Positions 1 to 14,900 of a stretch of DNA of 64,000 nucleotides are shown here, one piece after another. The stretch's first letter is position 1. Every line of letters starts with the position of its first letter. The notes beneath the pieces were generated by a model, which did not search any database, was not told the origin of the DNA, and saw nothing but the letters and a program-made list of their open reading frames with translations. This DNA comes from Marthasterias glacialis (taxonomy: Eukaryota > Echinodermata > Asteroidea > Forcipulatida > Asteriidae), in contig OU452230.1 of assembly GCA_911728455.2 (NCBI GenBank), forward strand, positions 13,390,438-13,454,437. The letters run 5' to 3'. The position numbers and the translations under genes are program-made.

Positions 1-82
1 GATGGATAAGATGAATGCAGACTTTCAGTTTTGTTTAAGTTCCATCAGAGACAGGCTACATACAATGCCAGTACCATTACAG
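1..82 (+). CDS. GFM2: GFM2 exon a (partial, G4 motif)
   Basis: Base 1 is the third base of a codon. The exon then reads MDKMNADF and ends VPLQ before the donor GTGTGC. This is the end of the G4 (NKMD) motif and the following helix of the G domain. The 5' part of the exon is outside the window. Confidence 0.85.
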
Positions 83-3000
83 GTGTGCAAACTGTCATCA
101 CTGGGCAAGTTCCATCAAGGACCATCAGTTAACTAGGCATAGGCACAAAAGTTGAAGTTGAAGTGAGAAAGACAGTCATGTCACGTCAACGCGAACATGA
201 GAAAACGGCAAAATCAGCATTATCACTGTTTTGATAACTTTGCCCCCTCTGCACTGTGCTTATAAAACAGCTATTGATAACCAGCGATGTGACCAACCAC
301 GATAGGTTGGTCCCGAATAGTCTACTAGACTAGTCCAATCATCATTGACTGGCATGAGTTCGATCGGAGTTAGTCAAACCATAGAGCAAGGAGGTCAATC
401 TTAACTATGGTCCTCGATCGAACTTACTCACTTTCTTACCATTTGGGAAGGCATAATTGCAGTTGTAGTCATTATCTGCTGGAATTTCCTACACTGTGTA
501 TGAAATTTGAATTCTCGTTTGCACTGCTGGATGTGGAATAAAATACAATTTAAAAAGATAAATGAAATAATTAGACCTGCAAACAAATATCACATCTTAA
601 TTGAAATTGCCATCTTAATTTAAATTTAAAGTGTCAGGTAGTGAAGAGATAATACAACTGAATAGTGTTTCATTGCATACCTAAAACATCAGTTAGATTT
701 TATGACAAACCCAAAATCATTTCAGTGCAATAGCTTATCTTGATTCAGTGGTATTGAATATATTGTTAGCAGTATTCATCAACAGTACTGTACCTTATTT
801 TAATTTGAAGAGAGTAATTAAACATACAAGTTCAGTGTAAAACTCTTGCTGACAATACCAATGCTGTAGCTCTTCTTTATGCAAAAAGCAACATTAATGC
901 TTTTCAGCTAAATTTTATTGTCTCACTTCTTCTGTAGATCCCAGTTGGTAAGCACAAACATTTCTCAGGTGTAATTGATGTAGTTGCTATGGAAACAGTA
1001 ACTTGGCCAACGGGAACGGGAGATGATGGTGGACGTACATTTATCAGAGAGGAAGTCAACAAGAAAAAGGATGTAGAGTTATGGCTAAGAACGTTGGATG
1101 CTAGAATCAAGTTGATAGATCAGGTACACTTTTTGTAGAACTGTAAAATTGATTGAAAAAAACTATTTAGACAGATTTAACTTATTACCTACAAACCATT
1201 TTGATTAAAGATTTCTTTGGAAAATAAGATGATAAACTGAAATGTTAATTTTCTGACCATGACCAGAATGCTTGTCATCTAATGAGTATTTGATTGACAG
1301 TTTGATTCTTCTGTATGACAGCTGATAGATCTGGATGATGAATTTGCTGAACCCCTTTTGGAGCAAGATGAAATTGTCTACAGTGAAGTGCCATCAGAAG
1401 AGGTTTAAATTCTTGCTTTTAATGTCTATATAGAGTCAGCAATTATTATAAAAAAACTACTCTTCCTTTACTCTGTTTTTTTTATATGTTTATGTATATT
1501 AGTGATAGCTGCTTGTGATTTGTCATTCAACTAAGAAACATGCACAGACCACACACACGCCATCTAATGCTTCATTTCAGGCACACAAGGACAAAAAATA
1601 TATTGGATATATTGCCATTTTGTGGCCATTGAAAGGCGGTTTTTGTGTAATCCCCAATTATAGACCTTTGTTCTTTTGTTCCAAGAAGGGAATAACAAGG
1701 CATCGAGAGGCTTCCACAATTGTTTATTTATTGTATTTCGGCTCAATGGAGGTAAGTTAGAGTGAGCCGGCAATCTAGCCATGGTTCCGTGTTTAGTGCC
1801 ACTCCTATGCCATAGGTAATGGCAGATGGACAAAAACAAATCCTGGTGGCAACTGGTTAAGCACTTCATGTTAGTATTAAAACAATTTTTTCATTTTTTT
1901 AGAATAACTTGTTTTTGCGAACATCATTACCACAGTGAAACCCTGACTAAACAAAGTAAAGACAACAAACATGCCAAACAGTGTAATAAAATGCAGAGGG
2001 ACTTTTTGTTCTCTATCGAGAAAATATAGAATGTGTTCACTGTGAATTGACCATTCCTTGGCTGTAAGCCCTGGCTGATAATTGGCCATGGTATGCTGGA
2101 ATCTAGGACTTACATCCTGTATGCTAAATACAATGATAAACATTGGCCGCAGCCTGTCGATCTCTTGTAATCCTCAGTTGTAGAACAAAAGGATAAAGGT
2201 CTGGAATTGGGGATTACACAATAGCCCACAGAAAAAGGGAGATTTTGAGAATGAATTCCAGTACCCTTTGTCCCTCTATGAGGGAAACTAAGCGTAGCAT
2301 GGTGAGTGCATGCCTGTGTATGTTACACAATGGAATGTCCTGGCATAACTATTCTTCAACGGACCAAAGGAAGACGTTCTGAACTATTCTGAATCGTATA
2401 CCAGAATTCAGTTTGGAAAATCATGCGTATTGAAAAACATCATCCGATGTCAAGTGGTTATTATGTTTCCCATTTGATGGCTGTTCATACTGGTGTCATT
2501 ATTTATTTCACCATTGTAAGACAAAGCTCTGTGCTGTTATACATCTCAGATGGGACTGAATATTTCAGAATTCTGGAGTAGATATCTTACTAACTGCTAG
2601 ACCATCGCCCTCTGCTTTATCAATCCTACATTCACGAAGGGCAACACAAAAACCCTTAAGTTATTGTTTTTCAAACTTTCATGCTTATTCAAAATGTGTC
2701 ATCTTTTGTAACAAAATGATTGGAGCTTTTACTTTTAACGCCTTGTTGTCTGCAGATCTGGTTATTTTCCCTGTGGGTTTTTAAGCTTTGAAAGCTTTGA
2801 AATAGCTTTTCATTTATTCTGTTACAATGTATGTTTTTTTGTTGTATCAGATAGTGAGGGCTGTTAGGAGACTTACCATTGCACAGAGGATTGTGCCAGT
2901 CTTATGTGGTAGTTCACTCAAGAACAAGGGAGTACAGCTTCTTATGGATGCCGTCAATGCCTACTTGCCTGCACCCTGTGAGAGACAACAAGAATGTGTG

Positions 3001-6000
3001 TATGTTAAGTAGAACTGTTATTTTCATTTCATTCAATTCATTTATTAAAATCAGTTATTGTCCACTTATTAACAAGATAGAAATGGAAAATTTACATGTC
3101 TAAAACTGATTTAAGCTCCAAAATTAATCCTGTCCTTTCTTGTTAGCCGCATCACCCATGATGCAGCTTGCCCTAATGTTAATTAATCTCCCTTTTGTAC
3201 TACCGACCATTGGACATCTTTTGTCCACACTGCTGTAGTTTGATTGGTCATCAACAATCCCTTTGTCTGTAATTCATTCACTCTGATTGGCTTTCTTTTT
3301 CCCGCCTATTTTGGATTCCTTCTTTCTAATTTAATCCCCACTTTTTTCTATAAATGGATCCGTTTTATGTTTGTGCTTGTTTTTGCCTCTGACGAAGGTC
3401 CGGTTTGGATCGAAAGCTAAGGCCATCAACCCTAATAGTTATACATATATATATATATAGGGCTGGTTAACTCAGTTGGTTGGAGCGCTCGTACGGTATT
3501 CGAGAGGTCGCGGGTTGGAGTCCGGCATCAGCCAAATTTTCTTTGCTCACCCAAATTAATATATATAAATACAAAAACCTTAAAAATAGTGCTGTACAAC
3601 TTTGAAAGACATTGGCAATAGATCACAGCCTCACACTCCCGCTGCATCCCTACCCCCCCCCCCCCACAAGCATCATGATGGGAAACAACAGCCTAAAACA
3701 TTAAAAACTGTAGAGAAACTGATAGAAATACTTTGAGAAAGTATCACACTAGATCAGAAACATCACACTCCCTCTGCCCAGCCACTAGCTCCCCCCAAGC
3801 CCCATGATGATGAGAAAAACAACTGAAATCAATAAAAACTCGTACAGAGCAAGGAACAAAGGAATTGATATAAGGGACTTGTCCTACAGTGGAGACTATG
3901 AAGTCTTTTCACTGACCTCGTGAAATAATAATGATTGTACAATGAATGTTCTTTAGCTTTCATTATTTCTCCATCCTGAGTTAAAACACACTCTAGATGG
4001 TTGTGGGATAAATCTATTTTCTCACTGAATATTTTAGCAGCTTGGTTAGCTATCCTTTGTACTTTATACATGTCTGCTTTCCTTAAACTTTGAAACCACA
4101 CAAAACATCCATATAGGATAACACTCTCAATAACAGGTATAAAACAACGTCATAGCTGTTTTGTCAACATTGAAAGTTATCAGCTTCCTTAAAAAGTACA
4201 TGCGTTGATTCCCTTTTGAGACAAGTGCCCTACACTGGTCTGCCCAGGTTAATTTGTTATCTATGATAGTACCAAGATATTTATAGGACTGAACAATTTC
4301 AGTATCAGAATGACCAACATTGACAGGAATAACAGGTTGTGGAGTATTTTGCCTCCTTAAGCCAAAACTAAGTTCCTTAGTTTGACTAGCATTTAGATGC
4401 AAGTAGTTTCCATTACACCATTCATTCATTCAATTCACATTTATTTCCATACTGTCAAAAACATAACATTAATTACATACAAAAGCAAACTGTGTAGTTT
4501 AAATAAATAAAGGTTTATACAGTCAAAGAAAGGGAACAGTATGGAGGCCGATTTGATAAGCCGAGACTTGTAGAAATCAGCCAATAAATGAACAGACAGA
4601 AACAAGACAAACGAACAGACAGAAGACATACATTATGAACAACACAACTGAAATACAAAAACAACAAAAGCGCTTAAATAACAAAAATGAAATGCGGTTG
4701 TAATATAAAAAGAACAAATGATGATTATACATGGCAAAGCAGTCAGTTGAAAGAAAGCTATGTTACATACTGAGAGATACTGAATGATGATTATACATGG
4801 CAAAGCAGTCAGTTGAAAGAAAGCTATGTTACATACTGAGAGATAAGTCTTCTTTTGAATGAGGCTTTGAAACTGTCTACTGACGGCTGGCTTTTGATTT
4901 CTTCGTCAATGGCGTTCCACAAGCGAGGACCATAGAATCGAAGGGTGTTCATAGAATAAGTGGTGCGAGTGAAAGGAACCAGGAGATTAAGACAAGATCG
5001 GGTTGAGTAGGTATGCTGATATTGGACAGAAGAAAAGTAAGCAGAGAAAGTACTTGGAAGAAGATTTCTGGAATGCTTGTACATAAATATCCCAGTATGG
5101 AGTTTGTTTATGTCAGAAATTGTAAGGGTGTTGAGCTGTGAAAAAAGTGGTGCAGTGTGTGCACGAGTATGTGAGGAAGTACAAGTGCGGATAGCCCGCT
5201 TTTGAGTGACAATGAGGGAGTGCAGTTTGTTATTACTTGACCGAGCCCAGACAATATTGCAGTAGTTTAAGTAAGGAAGAATAAGAGTATTATAGAGTAA
5301 GACCATAGACAAAGGTGGAAGAAAAGAACGCAGTTTAGACATGACACCAGTATTACGAGAAGTGATTTTTGTTAGAGAAGATATGTGATCAGACCAGGAA
5401 AGTTTATGGTCAATAATGACACCAAGAAATTTTGTAGAGTAGACCCTGGTGATAAGAATATTGTCTATAGTAACAGGTGGGAGATCATAGTTGATGGAAA
5501 GATTAGATTTTGAGAAGAGAATAAAGCTGGTTTTGGAGTGATTTAAAGACAGTTTATTTGCCTTGAGCCACCCAGAAACCCGAGTAAGTTCAGAATTAAG
5601 AGTGTTGATCAGAGTATTAGAATTAGGACTAGAGTAGAAAATAGTTGTGTCGTCAGCAAACAGTGTAAAAGATAGCAAAGAAGAAGAAAGACACAAATCG
5701 TTCATGTAGAGAAGAAATAGAAGAGGACCAAGAATGGACCCTTGAGGCACACCGTGAGAAATATTAAGGCAGCGAGAGTCGCATTTATTATAAGTAGTAA
5801 ACTGTTGCCTGTTGTAAAGATAGTTGGCGAACCATTGAAGAGCAACTCCTCTGATTCCATAGTGCTCCAGTTTAGAAAGTAGAATAGTATGGTCGATTGT
5901 GTCAAAGGCTTTAGAGAGATCAAGAAAAACGCCAACAGCAAAGAGTTTGTTGGTAAGAGCAGTAGTAACTTTGTCGATGAACTCGATGAGAGCCATGTCA

Positions 6001-9000
6001 GTAGAGTGTTTACTGCGAAAGCCATATTGCTGATCACATAGGAGATGAAATTTAGAGATAAAAGTGTAGAGACGATTGTAAACAAGTCTCTCCAGAAGTT
6101 TAGAAAAACAAGGAAGAATGGAAATAGGTCTATAATTTTTGACTTCTTTATTGTCCCCACTTTTAAAAATAGGAACAACTTTAGCGACCTTAAGATTCGA
6201 GGGAACAGATCCACAGATAAAAGAAAGATTGAAAATGTAAGCAAGAGGCTCAGCAATAAGAGAAATGATAGACTTGACAACAGAACAGCTAATGTCATCG
6301 AAGCCAGGACTTGTATTGGTCTTCAATGCATTGCAGACACGTATTATTTCTGCTGCATTGGTTGGAGTAAGAAAGAAAGAGAAAGCATTTGGATTGTGCA
6401 GGTAGCTGGAAAAGTGTGCATGGGTGGGAGGAATCTTAGTAGCCAGTGAAGGACCTATGTTAGTAAAGAAGGAGTTGAAAGAATTGGCAATGTCAGCTGA
6501 ATTAGAATACAGACGCTCACCATCAGTAATCTCGTCAGGAAAAGACGTCCGCTTCTTCTTACCTAGAATACCGTTGATTTCTTGCCATAATTGCTTGAGA
6601 CTCGATTTACGGAGATCCAGTCTGTGAGCATAATGATCTTGTTTCGCTTTCCGAACGGTGGCGGTGAGACGATTACGGAAAGTTTTATAAATACGCTCAT
6701 TAAGCTCATTAGGATTGCGTAGGAAACGCCTATAAAGCCTGTTCTTATAATGGCAAGAATCAATGATAGACTGGTTAATCCAAGGCTGATTTTTATTCGT
6801 ACTGCCAGATGTTTTAGTAACATAGGGAAAGTGAGAATTATATCGAGAAATGAGAATAGAGAAGAAGGTATCATAAGCTGCTTCAGGCTGGTCAGATTCA
6901 TAGACTTGATGCCAGTCAGCACTAGCTATGTCTGATTGGAATGAACGAATGGTGACAGGATTGATGTTCCTGGAAATGAACGACTGTTGAGGAGTAGTCT
7001 TAACGTTGGAAAAGCAAGAAGAAGTTATCTGAAAGAGAGGAAAATGATCCGAAATATCAGAGTATAAGATTCCTGCTAGGATATCCTGATCGGAATTAGT
7101 TAGTATATTGTCAATAAGTGTGGCAGTGTAAGGTGTAATGCGAGTCGGTTTATCAATCAAAGTGTGGAATCCATTGGCGAAGACAGAGTTAACAAAGTCG
7201 TCAGTTGGCTGATGCTCCGAACAATTGAGAAGATTTAAATTGAAATCTCCCATTATGTAACACAGCTTCCTTTCTTTCGTTATGACATTTAAACAAGAAT
7301 CAAAAGAAGCATTGAAGTTATCAATTGGACTACCCGGAGCCCTATAAACATTCCCAACAATGATGTTACAGGCATGGTCGCGTTGAATTTCAATAAAAAC
7401 AGATTCAAAATCACCTGAAGTGGAACCGAGGTCACCATGAGTCAAAATGTTTGATCCTTTCTCTGTAGCTTCACTATCTCTTAGATATCCAACAATGGCT
7501 GTATCGTCTGCATAGTTCAAAATGTTGACATTATCTTGGTTAGATGTACAATAATTTGTTTATACAATGAACAGTAACGATGTAAGACTTAAGAAATGCC
7601 TTCTAGTGTAAGATTGACTAGCATTCTAGCACACTGGACTCAAGATCTAATGGCTGAGACATCAGAGTGTGGGTTGAGTCCCAGTCATAACAAATGTGTT
7701 TTCTAGCAGTTTTTTTTTAATTATGTGCTCAGGAGTAACTAGAGGGTACAGATTGTTGTGATTGATCTTGAAGCATGTGGACATTTATCGGCTGCATACT
7801 CTTAAGACGTTGAGATGATTTCAGGAATGTCCTTGGCTCAAGAACAAGTGTACTAATAGTGTATGCTCTTTGATAATTGATTTACAAACACTTAACATAT
7901 GCCTTTATTAAAATGTATGCCCTGCTCCCACGAGATGACAAAAAGGTGTTTCCAAATACACTGTATTATTCCAAACCTCGTGGGCATGCTCACCAAATGT
8001 CTTTGCAAATTTTACACCTAAGTTATTTAAACTTAATCTTGTGGAATGACATTGCAGGAGTCTCTATGGGAATGATGTGTGTGCCTATGCCTTCAAGATA
8101 ATCCATGATAAACAGAGGGGAGCTCTGGTCTTCTTGCGTGTGTACTCGGGGGCCATAAAACCCCAGTCGTCCATCTATAATGTCAATAGAAACTGCAAGT
8201 AAGTATCATTGCATTCTGACAACTAACCTCAGGCAGTGTTCCCTAAATTGTAGTGATCTTATATGTCTCTTAAATGTAGACTAGTGTTAGAACTTTACAA
8301 AAGACACCATTACAAATGCATACACAGCAAGCTATCAAGGACTGCTATCTTAAGTGCATTCTAAAGGTGACTTTGCCATCTCATCATATTGTGGAGATCT
8401 AATCTAGTCAAAATGGGAATCAAACCTTTTTGAAACATCAACCATCCAGCAGTACTGATAAATGGATAGGATGGAGAGAAATAAAATAATCAAATAACCA
8501 AAGATTAAAAATCACAAGTGTTGGTAACAATAAAAAAAAAGGACCAACGTAACTGAGACAGATAATACTCACTTCTCTTGTTTAGGTTTTGTTGTTAGTC
8601 CTTGTTTTTGTGGAAAATCTTCAATAAGTATAAATGAGGCTCTTTTGTACATTTCTGTGTTTCTGCAGAGAGCGTATAAGTCGGTTACTGTGGGTTCTTG
8701 CTGATAACCATAAGGAGGTAGAAAGCATGACGACTGGTAACATCGCTGTGGCTGTTGGCCTTAAACAGGTTCATAATCATTTTCTTCCAAAACCATCATG
8801 GTATTGAAACATTCAAAACACTTGTCAGTTGACCTATTTAATAGACTGATCCATTAAGCGCCGCCTACTAATGTATCGACCAATCACAGCCTTGACAATG
8901 CCACTGAAAGTCCGACAAAAGTCTGACATGTTAAAAATCTCATTAGAAAAGTAAACAAACCACCGCCATTGTTCTGACAGACAACAGCACACACAACTGT

Positions 9001-11897
9001 ACTTACTTTTGTTTTGTTTTGATTTTTTTGTATTTCTGTTGGCGCAAGTTCCCCAGCAGTGGTCCCTGTACAGTCGTGTAAAAGTGGTTTAACAGTGTTC
9101 CTGTCTGCATAATTCTTTGGACTTAAGGCACTGAACAAAAAGGCCACGAAACTAAACGATTAATCCATACCATTCACGAAAATCATGAACAGGTGTGTAT
9201 CGGATACGTGTGTGTGGCTGCAACCGAACCACCGCTGCGATCGTGGCAAGAAAGTCACGCCATGTGATGTTGCTTGGCAGTTGCTAAGGTAGACGGGGCT
9301 TAATGGATCGGTCTATTGTCAAATTTCGAGTTGTGACCAAACTAAAGTTTGGGAAGCTGGCTTAGTCTTTGTTCCGAGACTGCAGCATTTTGCTTTTAGC
9401 TGAAATTGAACAGTTCTGTCTATAGAGGGCGCTATATACTTTGTTCTGTTTCTGACTTTGAGTGATAGCAGTTCTTGAGTGAACGGTTTGTCTTGAGATA
9501 ACGCTCTCTGTTGGCAATGGTCCGTGGGTGATAGCCAAAGTATGCCTGCGGTGGAAAGTGGAATTATAAACGGGAATGTTTTGAACCAAGACTAAAGATA
9601 GCTTCAAACTTGTGTATGCTTGACTGCAGTCATTGTTCTAGAGAAAAAAATGGCAGTTTCTGAAACAAACAAAAAATATATTTACAGCTTAAAATGCAAG
9701 GCATAACATGAATTTAACATGGGGCACTGCTAGGGAAGACTGACTTGTAATGTACATTAGTCAGTATTCTGTAAACTTATACTTAAGTTTGGGACAGCAT
9801 GCTGCATATAACAGTTGCCGGATGAGTAGACATTCAACTGTGTAATTGCGAAAAAGACTAAGTTGCCAAGCACATAAAACTGTGTACAGTGTTCATGGTG
9901 TTTGGCAGTTTTCTATGGCACTAAAAATATTCCAGTAGAAAGGGGATATCAGCTGATCAGCTGAAAAGTTGCATGCCTGCTTGGTGTTACTCTTTTAGAA
10001 ATACCACATTTGATGTATACACAATTTACACAAATATAGCAACATATCTGACACAAGTATTTCTGTAGCAAAAAAAAAACACCAAAGAAAGTATTTTTAT
10101 TAAAGTTTAATTAAGACATTTTCTGACAACAAAAAAGCTGGACAATGTCTTTTATGTTTTTTATGTCATACTATGTAGATTATTTCCTTATTACATGTAT
10201 TATATTGTGGGTCAATTATTTTGGTTTGTATTAATGTGTATTTTGCTCTCCCAAATGTTGTTATTGCCATAGACAGTTACAGGTGATACATTAGTGTCAT
10301 CCAAGTCTGCCCTTAATGCTGCACAGAGGACATGGAAGAGACGAAGTAAATCTAATGAAGAGACTGCAAGTGTAGATAAGGTTCCCATGCTTGGAGGTCT
10401 TGATGTCCCTGAGCCTGTCTTCTTCTGTACAATTGAGCCACCATCACAGGCATATCAAGCAGGTACAGCAAATTAATGAACACAACTATGACCCCCCAAA
10501 CGTAGTGTCTGATGAAGATGAAGATAGCTATGTTTTGCTCCTATTCTTCAAAAATATGTTTTCTGATTTTTCTTAAAAGCGCTACTCAACATTCTGTTCT
10601 ATAGTACTTGGTTTGCATGGGTCTAGCTTTTAGTGTTCAGATACCCATCAAATACCATAAAAATGTGATATTTGAAAGGTTCATTGTCTATATGGACTTG
10701 GATTAACCCTCGGGTCCACCGCAATGAACATTTTACGAGGTGGATCCACAAGCTGATATTTTATCAACACCATGTCTTTTAGGTCAATAACCTCCCTATG
10801 CAAGCCCAATGCTACACTAAATGACCATGTGGGTGAAATGGAGTGCCAGTCAAGACTTAGACTTGTGTTATTTACGATCAGTGTGCGGCCGCAAGTTGTT
10901 TTCACAAAGTGCATACCGCCTTGTGCCAATGACCCTTAGCACAAGGGTCAATCAATTACTGCACGGAGATAGGTGGCTGCTGTCTTTCAACACTCCTTAC
11001 TCTGCAGTGGTTAGGGTCTGGCCAATGAAAGTCTACAGGTTTGTGGGGTATACCATGGGTGAGGACTACATGGAATCTTGGCTTTTTTGCCCATTGAAAA
11101 AAAACGTTATGGCCATATTTGGTAGTACCTGCTGAATTTTATCAGCACGTGGTTGACACCAGGGTTTTAACTGGTAAATGAAGAAATGATCTATTTTAGA
11201 TAGTGTAAGTTAAACCCAGATGGAGGAAATGTATAGAAAAAGACTGATGTTAGGTGCCAGTCCTAATCAGATTTTGAGCCAAGATTGTAGGAATGTTCTT
11301 AGTATACTGAGTGATATGTTACCAATGGAGAATTATTGAAATTTCAGATTTGGAGAAAGCCCTTGAATGTTTACAACGAGAGGATCCCAGTCTTCGTGTT
11401 AGAACAGACACTGACACAGGACAGGTAAAGATATAACGTTTTGGAGCTCATGAAAATCATCCAGCAAACCAAATTTATATTATCAATGTAGACTTGGCAT
11501 TGCCCTGATAAGTATTATTATTTTTATTTCACGATATCACAACATGCAAAAGAAAGATCTCATTTTCCTCTGTGCCGGTAACTCCTCGTGTCGGGCTGAG
11601 TCCCGTAGCCTTAGATCTCGAGGGTATTTTGCAGGATCCTAGCTGTTCCCAAAAGTGCCGCCTTCTGCAGCAGATCTACCCTCACAGTTGTGCCTATTTG
11701 ATCCAGATGCTTTTCCAGTGTCTTCGGAATGGTGCCAAGTGCTCCAACCACCACAGGGACTACTTTCACTTTCACCTGACAAATCTTACGAAGTTCCCTG
11801 GCCAAGTCCTGATACTTCTGGATCTTTTCCATCTCCTTATAGAAGCTACCCTTATATCACCCGGCACAGCTATGTCGATGATCATTATTATTATTAC

Positions 11898-11942
<45 letters not shown>

Positions 11943-14900
11943 TATTAATTTTAACAAAGGATGCCTAAAAAGCGAACTTAGTTACTGTAGCTCAGAAGCC
12001 TGAGGAAACCTGTAGATAAGGATGCTTGCTATCTGAACCAGAAACACTGGGGTAAACCCATACTCATTGATGATAAGTGTTCTGGGTTCTTTAATGTGCA
12101 CTACCCATCCTGGTGCACGAGACCTACTGCTTAACGTCCCATTTGAAGGACAAAGCAATTATGGTAAAGTGTCTTGCTCAAGGTCACAAGTGTCGCAACT
12201 GGCCAGGCAGGGATTCCAACCCACATTCTGTAAACTACAGAACTTAAGTTTGGTGGATTAGACTGCACGGCCAAGACACTCCACAAATTGCCAAATGATT
12301 TTATTTCGTTTTAATCTTTATTAGATGATTCTTTCTGGTATGGGAGAACTCCATCTTGAAATTATTGTAGATCGAATTCGTAAAGAATATAAAGTTGATG
12401 CTGAGACGGGTCCACTTCAGATCTCATACAGGGAGAGATTAACACAGTGTGTAACTGAACAAAGTAAGTAATGTTTACTTGGTTATGTTGGATTAGCATT
12501 CCTTGCTTTTCACTTTTTGGAACCTGTTTGGAATCCCTAGAGTATGACCTTGAGCACCTGACACCACGGATTGCGATTGCAATCATTTCGATGATCACCG
12601 GCGTGCATTTCAGTTGCGTGCAACCTTTACAATTATCTGGCGCATGATGCAACATGCGGTATTGAGTCAATCACTGCAAAGAAATATCTTCTATATTACG
12701 CTGAATCATGTGTGTAATGTTGTGCATCAGGCTGACACACGTGTTGATAAGTTTTGTGTAATTTGACCACATAAAATCTTTTTAAAAATCAGAAAATCTT
12801 CATTATGAAAGTAAGCTTGGTATGTGAATTCATTAAGTGGCATAGTAGTTTTCAGTTTTTGGAAACGATTACAATATTCACGCTCGAATCTGTTAAATAG
12901 TTACAATAAACATGAACCTTATGAACTTTCTGATAGAGAGATGATCACCAAAATGGCAATGTTCAAAGCACGTGTGTAATCTGTGATGAAATCGCACAAG
13001 GTCTATATTGTGACAATTTGCATAACCGCTCCTTCAGACTCTGAAAAATATGACTAATATGCCTTGATGCCTTGCTCTGTGCATACAATGATGTGCTGGC
13101 AACTCATTGTGAAGGAATTTGGAGGATTTTTTTTTTATGGAAGTCGCCAGACACACAAGGCCAGTAAGCCACTCGAGGTGTGGGCTACGAATCAACTGTT
13201 TTATCCAGGGGCCGTTGCCACCTACTCCTGGGGCTGAAACAGGGTAACCCCCTTTACAGTCCGTAAGGATGTAGGCTTAGGTATCATCTATCAGAAGCCT
13301 GGCTGGTAGAGCAGAAGGCTCTACCTCCCCAACTTTTACGAAGCAATTATGGTTAAGTGTCTTGCTCAAGGACACAAGCATCATGACCGGGACTCGAACC
13401 CACACTCCGATGACTCAGCCACCGGAGCTTGAGTCTGACACACTAACCACTCGGCCACGACACGCCACACGATTAGTTGGAGTTTCATGTAGGTTAATTT
13501 TCTTCCTTGCTCTGATGAACATTTCTAATCTCAGATACATTTTTTGTTTACTTGAAATTCCACACATGGTGTATCACAAGATTGGTCTATCTAATCACTG
13601 TCATTTTACATGTAAAAATTGTTTGAGAGGGCAATTTTGAAATCCCTTTTGTCAATGCATTCCAAATCTGGAGCCCCCATTTCTAAATTGTGGGTTCACC
13701 CTCTAACCCCACTATGATTAACATGTGCAGCAACTCTGGATCGTGTCATTGGTGACCAACATCACCTAGTTACCATAACGTTATCGATACGACCAAAAGA
13801 CGAGGAGTCAGGAGATTCAGTGACATTTGATGTAGTAAATGACCTGAATGCTGAGAATGATGTAGTAGAAGCTGTTAGGAATGGTGTTATATCATCATGT
13901 CAGCAAGGTAATTAAATTTAGTGCAGTTTAGTTTTTGTTTATCATGACAAATACAAATACAACTTGAAACACCTCTTTAGTTCACAATTTAAACATTCAC
14001 TTCTGTTAAATACCAATTCAAACTTGTAAAAGCTAAACAAACTTGTAAGAGCCTGGCAAGTTTAAAAATGGCATTTTTTTCAAAAAGTTGTATTAGTGAT
14101 ATGACTGCTTTTATAGTTTTACTTGGTTGTTCAACATGGTTGAGAACAGATACTTCTAAAAGATGTTTTAATAAGGAAAGGTAAAATATATGAGCAAAGA
14201 TCACAGGTATGAATTATAACATATTTTGGGGACACATTAACACTAAAATGTGTGAGTTTATACACCATGCATGATTTTAGTTAAAGTTGCATAGCCCAAT
14301 TTTTGCAGAAAGAACTTTGCTTCAGAATTTTTTCACTGAACGAATGCTGACAGATAATGCTGTTTAAAAAAACACCCCAAAACCTCAAACTTTCGCACAT
14401 ACCACGGACAATGCAAAAAAAAGTGTTTTGTACATCATTTGTACATGGCTAATGGATGTGGGATAATGTTGGGATCCTGACATTAACTTATTTTTAGTTT
14501 TTAAATAACTACCACTTATCATTATGTGCAATACCTTAAATGAAAGCTTATTTCTTTCTTGAATCTATAGCTATTTAGAATCTAAATCTAAATTTTGGGG
14601 TCGAATCGGCCAAAAATCTGACCTACATGTAGCATCTTTAAAATCAACATAGACTTTCTAGTTTGGGTGGGGTGGGAATTACAGCATACTTAATATTGTT
14701 TGTAATTTCTACCCATACACTGATGTGTGTTGAGCACTGTATACTCAGTACTTTCCCTGAGTCCTGTGAAAAAAATTCACAGGCATTTTCCTTGGGTGGG
14801 ATTTGAATCCACGACCCCCGCCATTCTAGAGCAGATGTCTTACCAACTAGACTATTGAGGCTGCCCGATAGCTAGAGGCAGTTTGAATCCTATTAGCAGT

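Noticed and set aside
3464-3536. Functional tRNA gene
   Set aside because: The acceptor stem and boxes can be drawn, but the anticodon loop lacks the T before the anticodon, the T stem has a G-G pair, and the sequence continues into a SINE tail shared with other copies.
11655-12003. Low-complexity ORFs with Ile or Tyr runs
   Set aside because: They translate an ATT microsatellite and an antisense LINE end.
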